57,793 nt of DNA from Chloroflexota bacterium (lineage in GTDB: Bacteria > Chloroflexota > UBA11872 > VXOZ01). Positions 25,192-32,793 of this stretch are shown piece after piece; the stretch's first letter is position 1; each line of letters begins with the position of its first letter. The notes under the pieces were generated by a model, which ran no database searches, was not told the DNA's origin, and worked only from the letters and a program-made list of their open reading frames with translations. Position numbers and translations under genes: made by a program. Location: the NCBI GenBank assembly GCA_028874195.1, contig JAPPLM010000039.1, positions 1 to 57,793 on the forward strand, read 5' to 3'.

Positions 25192-26189
25192 TCTCACGGC
25201 CAACCGAAGAACGGATCGAGCACTTCCATTTACTGAGCCGGGACATTCGCACCGAGTTAGGGAAAGTCATCGTCGGCCAGCAAGCCGTTGTCGACAATGT
25301 GTTGATCTGCCTCCTTGCCGGCGGTCACGCGCTGCTGGAGGGCGTACCCGGTTTGGGTAAGACGGAGCTTGTCAAGACACTTGGGGAAGTCCTGGATCTG
25401 CGGTACGGCCGTGTACAGTTTACGCCCGACCTCATGCCGGCCGACATTACGGGCACGACGGTTATTACAGAAGACCAAAAGGACAACCGTTTCTTTCGGT
25501 TTGAACCGGGACCCATCTTCAATAACCTTGTCTTGGCGGATGAGATCAATCGAGCCACGCCTAAAACGCAATCGGCGCTGTTAGAGGCCATGCACGAACG
25601 CACGGTGACCGTGGGGAATTCTCTCCATGACTTGCCGATTCCGTTCTTTGTGATGGCGACCCAGAATCCCATTGAGATGGAAGGCACCTACCCGCTGCCG
25701 GAAGCGCAGTTGGACCGCTTCTTCTTCAAGATCATCGTGGAGTATCCCGACGCGGCGGAATTGGAAGAGATCGTGTTGCGTACCACAACGGACGTGGTGC
25801 CGGAGGTGCGCAAAGTGGCAACGACCAAGGACATTCTGGCGTTGCAGGTACTCGTGCGACAGGTGCCAATCGCCTCCCACGTCTTGCGTTACGCCGTGCG
25901 TTTGGTTACGGCTACCGATCCGGATTCGCCGGAGGCGCCGCAAATTACGCGTAACTACGTACGCTACGGCGCATCGCCGCGCGGCGCGCAGACCCTGGTG
26001 CTGGGCGGTAAAGTACGCGCTCTCTTCGATGAACGCTACAATGTTTCATTCGATGATATTCGCGCCGTGGCGCATCAGACGCTGCGCCACAGGCTCATTC
26101 TGAACTTCGAGGCCGAGGCTGAGGGCATTACCGCCGATACGGTCATAGATGAGCTGGTTATGACGATTTCACCGGATACGGAAGAATGA
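25188..26189 (+). CDS. MoxR-type AAA+ ATPase
   Basis: The 333-residue ATPase has [10 protein letters not shown] (Walker A, about residues 51-58), [10 protein letters not shown] (Walker B, about 114-121), and the MoxR hallmark [22 protein letters not shown] with sensor residues (about 160-185), then [12 protein letters not shown]. MoxR proteins act as chaperone-like remodellers that work with vWA proteins. ATG 25188 overlaps the preceding stop by 4 nt and GGAG lies 10 nt upstream. The next gene overlaps its stop the same way. Partners are probably the DUF58 and vWA proteins encoded downstream. Confidence 0.93.
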   Translation: MISRPTEERIEHFHLLSRDIRTELGKVIVGQQAVVDNVLICLLAGGHALLEGVPGLGKTELVKTLGEVLDLRYGRVQFTPDLMPADITGTTVITEDQKDNRFFRFEPGPIFNNLVLADEINRATPKTQSALLEAMHERTVTVGNSLHDLPIPFFVMATQNPIEMEGTYPLPEAQLDRFFFKIIVEYPDAAELEEIVLRTTTDVVPEVRKVATTKDILALQVLVRQVPIASHVLRYAVRLVTATDPDSPEAPQITRNYVRYGASPRGAQTLVLGGKVRALFDERYNVSFDDIRAVAHQTLRHRLILNFEAEAEGITADTVIDELVMTISPDTEE

Positions 26190-27073
26190 AGCCGAGTCCG
26201 ACGGCATTGATCGACCATGCGTTCTTGCGGCGGTTGGACCGTTTGCAACTGATCAGCCGGCGCGGCTACGGCATGGTGAGCGGCGGGGGCAGGCGGAGTC
26301 GGCAGTTCGGCTCCTCGATTGAGTTCGCCGACTATCGCAACTACAGCCCCGGCGACGACTTTCGTCACATCGATTGGAACGTCTTTGGCCGCTCAAATCG
26401 ACTATACATAAAGCTGCGCGAGGCAGAAGAGCATCTGGCCGTTCATGTGCTCGTGGACGGCAGCCGGTCTATGGATTGGGGCCGGCAGAACAAGCTCACG
26501 TACGCGAAATCGCTGGCCGGGAGCCTGGGGTACATTGCGCTAAACCGTGACGACGTGCTCTCCGCTGCCGTATTCAGCGAATCGATAGAGCAGTATTTCG
26601 CGCCCGCTCAGGGCCGCGCCTTTATTCTTCGCTACTTTGACTTTCTCGAGCAGGCGGAACCGGTTGGCGGTGCTACGTCGCTCGTCTCGGCAATGCGCAA
26701 TTATGTCGCACGCAACGCGCAGCGCGGCTTGGTCATCCTCATTTCAGACATGATGACGGAGGACGCGTATCGCGGCATCACTGCGATCCAAGAGGCCGGC
26801 AATGAACTTGTGCTGCTCCACGTACTCGATTGGGCGGAGATCGATCCGGAGTTGAGCGGTGAACTGAGCCTCGTCGACCGCGAGACCGGGCGGACAATCA
26901 ATGTTGCCGCGGACACCGAGACCCTCAACCAGTACCGCGAGCACGTGCTCAATTGGGCCGACCAGCTTGAGACGTTCTGTGGACGGCGCAACGCGCGCTA
27001 CGTGCGGCTAGAAACATCGTGGCCGTTGGAAGAGGTGGTGTTCCAGCGGCTGTTGCGGAGAGTCGTTCTATGA
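26186..27073 (+). CDS. DUF58 (vWA-like) protein
   Basis: The 295-residue protein has the DUF58 signature SPGDDFRHIDWNVFGR (about residues 55-70). It is followed by a vWA-like domain with HVLVDGSRSMDWG (a MIDAS-like D-x-S-x-S at about 91-95), GGATSLVSAMRNYV and VILISDMMTEDA. DUF58 proteins usually sit with MoxR ATPases. No membrane helix is seen, so it is probably cytosolic or membrane-associated. It overlaps the MoxR gene by 4 nt (ATGA) and the next gene by 4 nt. Confidence 0.9.
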   Translation: MKPSPTALIDHAFLRRLDRLQLISRRGYGMVSGGGRRSRQFGSSIEFADYRNYSPGDDFRHIDWNVFGRSNRLYIKLREAEEHLAVHVLVDGSRSMDWGRQNKLTYAKSLAGSLGYIALNRDDVLSAAVFSESIEQYFAPAQGRAFILRYFDFLEQAEPVGGATSLVSAMRNYVARNAQRGLVILISDMMTEDAYRGITAIQEAGNELVLLHVLDWAEIDPELSGELSLVDRETGRTINVAADTETLNQYREHVLNWADQLETFCGRRNARYVRLETSWPLEEVVFQRLLRRVVL

Positions 27074-28917
27074 GCCTGCTGGTCCCTCTGGCTCTCGCGT
27101 GGGGAGCGCTCGCGGGGCTCGTGCTGCTCTTCTATATTCTGCGGCCGCGCAGTCTCCGTGTTGAAGTGCCCAGCATCTTCCTCTGGCGCGATCTCGTGCA
27201 GCGGGAACAGGCGCTCACCTTGTGGCAGCGACTCAGGCGGCACCTGCTGCTCCTCTTGCAACTGCTTGCCATCCTCTTGCTTGCCCTCGTGCTGGCACGT
27301 CCGGAGCGCACGGCGGACACGCTGCCGCAACGGCACGTCGTGCACGTTATCGATGCCTCGGCAAGCATGAGTGTGGCGAGCGGCGACACGACCCGGCTGG
27401 AAGAGGCGAAAGCAGCCGCGCTTGAGCAACTGAACATCATCGAACCGGGCGATTTGCTGACGGTTGTCAGTTTCGGCAGCAAGCCTGTAGTTCTTGCGTA
27501 TCAGACGCGCGAGAAGCAGGCTGCCCAAGATGCCGTCGAGAGCATTGCACAGACCGCCACGGTGGGCGATACGGCACGAGCCCTGCAACTCGCCGTCTCA
27601 TTAGCGGACTCTCTGCCGGGCAGCGACGTCTATCTCTACACCGATGGCAGCTTCCCCGCGCCCAACGTACCCGAATCGCTCAATGCGACGGTTCACTTCG
27701 TGCGCGTGGGGACGCCGGCGGACAACCAGGGGATAAGCGCGTTCGCCATCCGCCGTCGGCTGGACAGCCTGGAGGCCTTCGTGCAGGTCCAGAACTACAG
27801 CGCGCAATCCGTCACTGTGCCGTTGGCCATTTTGGCGGACGGGCAGCCGCTGGAGCGACGTGACATAACGCTCGCTCCCTTCCAGGACGCCGGCGCATCG
27901 GTAGACCTGATCTTTGGTGATTTTCCACCGGGGGTGTCTCGTGTGGACGCGGTGCTGGATCACGAGGATGCACTGGCGGCGGACAACCGCACGGCGTCGA
28001 TCCTCATGCCACCGCCGGTGTTGCGGGCGCTCTTGGTCTCGGATACGCCGTTCTTCCTGAGTACAGTGTTTGCGCCGTTCCCGTTCTTGGCGCTCGACCA
28101 CGTGCGTCCGGTGGAATTTCGTCCGTCAGAGGTATATGACCTCTACATCTTCGATGGTTGGCTCCCCCCTGAACTCCCGCCCGGCAACTGGCTCATCTTC
28201 AATCCCCCTTTGGGATCGCCTTTGTTGCCCGTGAGCGGGGAAATAGTAGAGCCGCCGCTCGACTACGTAGCGCAAGACCACCGCCTCATGCAGTTCGTGG
28301 ACATTCAGGATTTGCGCGTCTCGCGGGCTCGTCGGTTAGAGTTGCCGCCTTGGGCGGACGAGCTTATCGGCAGCAACCGCGGGCCGTTGGTTTTCAGTGG
28401 CACCTTCGATGGCCGGCGCATGGTGGTGTTTACGTTCTCTCTGATGCAGAGCAACTTGCCGCTGCGCACGGCTTTCCCTGTGCTCATGGGGAACATCTAC
28501 CAATGGCTCAACCCGTACGGTATTCAAGAGACTGTTTCACACGTGCAACCCCAAGACGTGGTAGAGCTAGGCTTGCACCCGCACGCCGACCGCTTGGTTG
28601 TTGAGAAGCCTGATGGGGGACGAGTTTCGTTTGCCGGCAGGCAGCGCATTCCGTTCTCAGCCACGGAAGAACTTGGGGTGTATCACGTGGCGCATTACGC
28701 GGGGGCACAGGAAATCTACCGGGAGGCATTCATAGTGAGTCTCCAAGAGGAGGCGGAATCGAACGTGGGAACGCAAGTATCCGCACTCGCGGGCAGTGGA
28801 GCGTCGGCGCCGCCGGTTGAACTCCCCGTTTTTCAGGAAATCTGGAAACTCTTGGCGCTAATCGTGCTCTTCGTCCTGCTCTTCGAGTGGATTTGGTACC
28901 ACCGCGTACGCGCATAG
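27070..28917 (+). CDS. BatA-like membrane protein with vWA domain
   Basis: The 615-residue protein begins with a membrane helix (LLVPLALAWGALAGLVLLFYIL) and the BatA-type segment LRVEVPSIFLWRD, then a second membrane helix (LLLLLQLLAILLLALVLA). The vWA domain has VVHVIDASASMSVASGD (MIDAS D-x-S-x-S, about residues 95-99), GDTARALQLAV and VYLYTDGSFP. A long beta-rich periplasm-facing part follows, and the last 25 residues form a third membrane helix. The start overlaps the DUF58 stop (ATGA). Bat-like proteins have been linked to stress tolerance and envelope functions; the exact role is unknown. Confidence 0.87.
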   Translation: MSLLVPLALAWGALAGLVLLFYILRPRSLRVEVPSIFLWRDLVQREQALTLWQRLRRHLLLLLQLLAILLLALVLARPERTADTLPQRHVVHVIDASASMSVASGDTTRLEEAKAAALEQLNIIEPGDLLTVVSFGSKPVVLAYQTREKQAAQDAVESIAQTATVGDTARALQLAVSLADSLPGSDVYLYTDGSFPAPNVPESLNATVHFVRVGTPADNQGISAFAIRRRLDSLEAFVQVQNYSAQSVTVPLAILADGQPLERRDITLAPFQDAGASVDLIFGDFPPGVSRVDAVLDHEDALAADNRTASILMPPPVLRALLVSDTPFFLSTVFAPFPFLALDHVRPVEFRPSEVYDLYIFDGWLPPELPPGNWLIFNPPLGSPLLPVSGEIVEPPLDYVAQDHRLMQFVDIQDLRVSRARRLELPPWADELIGSNRGPLVFSGTFDGRRMVVFTFSLMQSNLPLRTAFPVLMGNIYQWLNPYGIQETVSHVQPQDVVELGLHPHADRLVVEKPDGGRVSFAGRQRIPFSATEELGVYHVAHYAGAQEIYREAFIVSLQEEAESNVGTQVSALAGSGASAPPVELPVFQEIWKLLALIVLFVLLFEWIWYHRVRA

Positions 28918-28919
28918 CA

Positions 28920-31664
28920 ATGGAAGAATACTTCACACAACCGTGGCTGCTGCTCCTGATACCCCTTGCATGGGGGGTCGTCATCTTCGTTGCCAAGTAT
29001 GGCGTCATGCAGCTTTCGCGGCGCACGCTCGTCCTGGCGACGATGCTGCGTCTCATTGCGATCACGTTGGTGATCGTGGCCTTGGCCGGGTTGCGTTTGC
29101 CGATTCCGGGTGGGCCGGTCAATACAATCTTCTTGCTCGATACTTCTGCCAGCGTTTCTCCCGCGACGCAGGCTGCCGCCCGCCAGTGGATCGAAAGGGC
29201 AACGGAGACGCGTGCCCCGGATGATGCGTTTGCGATCCTTACGTTCGGCAATGAAGCGCGCATCGAACGCCCGTTTGGCCGCGGTGACCTCGATGAAGAT
29301 GAAACTCCGGCGGGTCGCGATGAGCGCACGAACATTGCGAGCGCGCTGGAGATGGCGGCATCTCTGTTCCCGCCGGACGCGCCGAAACGCATCGTCTTGC
29401 TTTCCGACGGCAATCAAACGGCCGGCAACCTCACGCGCGCCGCAGAGGTCATTGCGGCACAGGATGTACAGGTGGACGTCGTGCCGCTCCTCGCTGAACC
29501 TAGCGTAGACGCAGCCGTAATCGACGTGGCGCCTCCCAATGCTCTGCGCGCGGAGGAGAGCTTCGAGGTACGCATCACGGTGGCCTCCACCACGCAAGGG
29601 GAAGCGGTGCTCCGTCTCTTCATGAATGAGACGCTCGTCAGCGAGGGCCCCGTAAACCTTGAATACGGACAAAATACCTTCACGATACAGCAGCCCGGCC
29701 TTGAAGAGGGATTCTTTTCATTTCGCGCGCAAGTGGTAGCGCCGGACGATCAGCGTCCCCAGAACAACGACGCCTTCGGCTATTCGCAGGTGGGGCCTAA
29801 GGGCGTCGTGTTGGTAGTGGAGAATTCCGTTGGCGACGCGATAGTTCTCACCCAGGCACTTGAGGCGGCAGGAATTCAAGCGCAAAACGTCTCTCCCGCT
29901 CAGCTTCCGACTCGTCCGGAGGAGCTGGACGGTGTAGCCAGTGTCGTGCTCGTAAACGTGCCGGCTTCCCAACTCAGCGAACAGCAGATGCAGGCGCTGC
30001 AAGACTACGTGCAGAGCTTTGGCGGCGGCCTGGTCGCCCTTGGCGGCGCGGCGGCGTTCGGCATGGGCGACTACGGCGGTACTCCCCTGGAACACGCGCT
30101 GCCGGTCATTTCGCAACCGCCGGACCATGAGGAATTGCCTACCCTGGCGTTGGCGCTGCTCATCGACAAGTCAGGCAGTATGAACGAAGGTTCACCGGTG
30201 TCTAAAATTGCGATGGCGCGTGAGGCGGCCGCGCAGGCGGTAGAGATACTACAATCAGGTGACGTCATCGGCGTGCTGGCGTTCGAGTACTCGCCGCAGT
30301 GGGTGGTGCGTCCGGCTCCGGTGAACAACGCGGAGGATGCCGGGAATGTCATCCGCCGCGTTTCCACCATCGAGGCTGGCGGCGGCACTGACATCTACAA
30401 CGCGTTGCAACTTGCGTACGATACGCTCCGCCGCACGCCAGCGCAGGTGAAGCACATAATCCTCGTGACTGACGGGCAATCCACCTCTGCCCCCGGTCTG
30501 TGGGAAACTTTGATGACCCGTATGCGGCGCGATCGCATCACCCTTTCGGCGGTGGCAATTGGGGCGGATGCCGACCAGAATCTCCTACAGCGGCTCGTCA
30601 GGCTGGGCGACGGACGGTACTACTACGCCGATGTACCGGAGAACATCCCCCAGGTCGTGACGAAAGAGAGTCAACGCGCGAGCCGGTCGCTGATCATGAG
30701 TCGTCTCTTCCAGCCGCGTGTGGTGACGGCCAGCCCAATTCTACGGGCAATACTGCCGGACTCTCTGCCTAATCTCTCCGCGTTCGTACGGACAGAGCCG
30801 AAACCGGCAGCCGAAACGCCGCTCCTGTCTGATACCAGCGAGGTAATCTTGGCGCAGTGGCAATACGGTTTGGGCCGCGCGGTGGCCTGGACCAGCGATG
30901 CCGGACAAGACTGGGCGGCGGAATGGGGTGAATGGCCGCAAAACCAACGCTTTTGGGCGCAAATGGTGCGCTGGACGATGCCCAGCCCGCTCAATCCGCA
31001 ACTGGCGACTCAGGTGCGCGTTGATGGGAGCGACGTAACGGTTGCGATAGATTCGGTGGACGAACAGGGCAACATTCGTAACCTGCTCAACACACAGGTG
31101 GAAGTCGCCGGTCCGGAGCAACGCGCGTTTTCCTTGGCCTTGCCGCAGACTGCGCCGGGGCGCTACGAAGGTACGCTCACTACAGACAAAGCCGGCGTGT
31201 ACGCGCTGCGCATCACGCAGTACGACGGCGATACGCCCGTTGTCGAACAGATCACGGGTGCGGTCGTGCCGGTTGCGGCCGAGTTCTTGAGTTTTGAAAC
31301 CGACCATCGGCTGCTCCATCGTCTTGCGGTAGTGACCGGAGGGCAAGCGCTGACAAGCGCGGCAGAGGCCTTTCGCCATGACCGGCCTCCTCCTGGGGGA
31401 TACAATAGACCCTTCTGGCAGCCGCTGGTGGTTTTCGCATTGCTGCTCTTTGTCGCCGACGTTGGCGTGCGCCGTCTCCGGTTTACGTGGTACGAACTCG
31501 GCATCTTTGGGTCGCTCCTGCGTTCTGCGCGCGTGCCGCGGCTGCACCTTCCCGGTGCGCGCGAGGTGCGCGGCCCGCTGCGCCGCATTGCTCGCTTGCC
31601 CTTCCTTGGGAGGCTATTGGCGCGAGAGGGTGAGGACCAGAGCGGCCGCAAGCGTAGGCCTTAG
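28920..31664 (+). CDS. Large membrane protein with two vWA domains and a glutamine-amidotransferase-like domain
   Basis: The 914-residue protein has two N-terminal membrane helices, then vWA domain 1 with FLLDTSASVSPA (about residue 73) and IVLLSDGNQTAGN. There follows a beta-sandwich stretch, a class I glutamine amidotransferase-like fold (about 290-400, LVVENSVGDAIVLTQAL ... GGGLVALGGAAAFGMGDY) without an obvious catalytic Cys, and vWA domain 2 with LLIDKSGSMNEGS (about 414) and GGGTDIYNAL. A C-terminal membrane helix lies near 830-855. It starts 2 nt after the BatA-like gene. The pair and the MoxR gene form one coupled operon. Confidence 0.87.
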   Translation: MEEYFTQPWLLLLIPLAWGVVIFVAKYGVMQLSRRTLVLATMLRLIAITLVIVALAGLRLPIPGGPVNTIFLLDTSASVSPATQAAARQWIERATETRAPDDAFAILTFGNEARIERPFGRGDLDEDETPAGRDERTNIASALEMAASLFPPDAPKRIVLLSDGNQTAGNLTRAAEVIAAQDVQVDVVPLLAEPSVDAAVIDVAPPNALRAEESFEVRITVASTTQGEAVLRLFMNETLVSEGPVNLEYGQNTFTIQQPGLEEGFFSFRAQVVAPDDQRPQNNDAFGYSQVGPKGVVLVVENSVGDAIVLTQALEAAGIQAQNVSPAQLPTRPEELDGVASVVLVNVPASQLSEQQMQALQDYVQSFGGGLVALGGAAAFGMGDYGGTPLEHALPVISQPPDHEELPTLALALLIDKSGSMNEGSPVSKIAMAREAAAQAVEILQSGDVIGVLAFEYSPQWVVRPAPVNNAEDAGNVIRRVSTIEAGGGTDIYNALQLAYDTLRRTPAQVKHIILVTDGQSTSAPGLWETLMTRMRRDRITLSAVAIGADADQNLLQRLVRLGDGRYYYADVPENIPQVVTKESQRASRSLIMSRLFQPRVVTASPILRAILPDSLPNLSAFVRTEPKPAAETPLLSDTSEVILAQWQYGLGRAVAWTSDAGQDWAAEWGEWPQNQRFWAQMVRWTMPSPLNPQLATQVRVDGSDVTVAIDSVDEQGNIRNLLNTQVEVAGPEQRAFSLALPQTAPGRYEGTLTTDKAGVYALRITQYDGDTPVVEQITGAVVPVAAEFLSFETDHRLLHRLAVVTGGQALTSAAEAFRHDRPPPGGYNRPFWQPLVVFALLLFVADVGVRRLRFTWYELGIFGSLLRSARVPRLHLPGAREVRGPLRRIARLPFLGRLLAREGEDQSGRKRRP

Positions 31665-31670
31665 TGCAAC

Positions 31671-32042
31671 GTGAGACGCCCTGACATAATCATCGCAATT
31701 GCTAATCCGCAATTGCGGACAAGGCTGATCGAGTTGCTTGAAGCACAAGCTGTAGCCACGCAAGCGTCTCGAAATCTCGAAGACCTTTACGAGCTTCTCG
31801 CGCAACGGTCGAGTGACGAGATGCACGCGCGCAGTGTGCTCGTCCTTGAAGAAGCGTTCATCTATCCCCACGTGTACGAAGAGTGTGCCCACATCAAGGC
31901 AGTATCCCGCCAGCCACTGACAATCGTCCTGCTTGTCGAGCCCCGCACGCGCACGCGCTCGGATTGGAATGGCGCGGATCACATCCTTAGACTGCCCATG
32001 CATGTGGATGAGATTGTCGACCGGATAGTGGGTTTTCTTTAA
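31671..32042 (+). CDS. Degenerate receiver-like protein closing the MoxR-vWA operon
   Basis: The 123-residue protein starts PDIIIAIANPQLRTRLIELLEAQ, the usual first strand and helix of a response-regulator receiver domain. It continues with alternating strands (ARSVLVLEE, LTIVLLVEP) and ends HILRLPMHVDEIVDRIVGFL, matching the last strand-helix. The acidic pair and phospho-accepting Asp of true receivers are not visible, and the conserved Lys before Pro is Arg-Leu. It is therefore best called a pseudo-receiver. The start is GTG 31671, 6 nt after the large vWA gene. Confidence 0.6.
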   Translation: MRRPDIIIAIANPQLRTRLIELLEAQAVATQASRNLEDLYELLAQRSSDEMHARSVLVLEEAFIYPHVYEECAHIKAVSRQPLTIVLLVEPRTRTRSDWNGADHILRLPMHVDEIVDRIVGFL

Positions 32043-32094
32043 CTTTGAGAGATACTCGGGGGAATCGCATTTGGCGTTGTAGTTGGATAACCCT

Positions 32095-32790
32095 TCAGCC
32101 GCCGCGTGCAAGCACCGCGCCCCAAATCCAGGGCGCGCCGCCCTCCTGCACAAGCTGGCGGGCACAGGCGATCAGCGTTGCCCCCGTCGTTGCTACGTCG
32201 TCCACAAGCAGTACGCCGCCGTGGCTGAAGGCACCGCGGCGTGCTGAGAAGGCGCCAGCGACGTTGCGGAGGCGTTGCTCCCGCGATAAGCCAACCTGCG
32301 GGGGTGTGTCGACTGTACGCACGATACCGTCTGTGAGGACGGGGATATGCAATCTTTCGCTGGCTGCTTGGGCCAAAAGCGAAGCCTGGTTGAAGCCGCG
32401 TGCAGCCTCCCGTTTGGGATGCAGCGGAACCGGAACAATCGCCGCACATGGAGGTATCTCTGCCTCAATGACGATTTGGCTCAGCAACGCTCCAAGGTCT
32501 TGCGCTAAACTCGTGCGATTTTGGTATTTGAACTGGTGAATTGCCTGGCGAAGAGGGCCGGCGTATGCGCCTATCGTCACGATCCCGCGCAGCTTTGAAT
32601 ACTTGATACTGCATTGGCGGCAGAGCGTATACTGCTTGGCAACCGCAGTGTTGCAGAGAGGGCAGCGCAGGGTCGGCAAAACGGTGAATTGCCCGATGCA
32701 TGATTGGCAAAGATTCTCGCCGAGAGCCTTGCAGCCTACGCAGCGCTGGGGGAGCAGCAGGTCGAGCGCGTGGTGCAGGAGTCTCTGCAC
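32095..32790 (-). CDS. comF: ComF-family phosphoribosyltransferase-like protein
   Basis: The 231-residue protein has an N-terminal zinc-ribbon-like part (CVGCKALGENLCQSC and CPLCNTAVAKQYTLCRQC, eight cysteines in C-x2-C pairs) and a C-terminal phosphoribosyltransferase fold with VPVPLHPKREAARGFNQA and the PRPP motif LLVDDVATTGATL. In competent bacteria ComF acts in DNA uptake; outside them its role is unsettled. It follows clpC by 3 nt on the same strand and is probably co-transcribed. It converges with the receiver-like gene. Confidence 0.9.
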   Translation of the reverse strand: MQRLLHHALDLLLPQRCVGCKALGENLCQSCIGQFTVLPTLRCPLCNTAVAKQYTLCRQCSIKYSKLRGIVTIGAYAGPLRQAIHQFKYQNRTSLAQDLGALLSQIVIEAEIPPCAAIVPVPLHPKREAARGFNQASLLAQAASERLHIPVLTDGIVRTVDTPPQVGLSREQRLRNVAGAFSARRGAFSHGGVLLVDDVATTGATLIACARQLVQEGGAPWIWGAVLARGG

Positions 32791-32793
32791 ACG

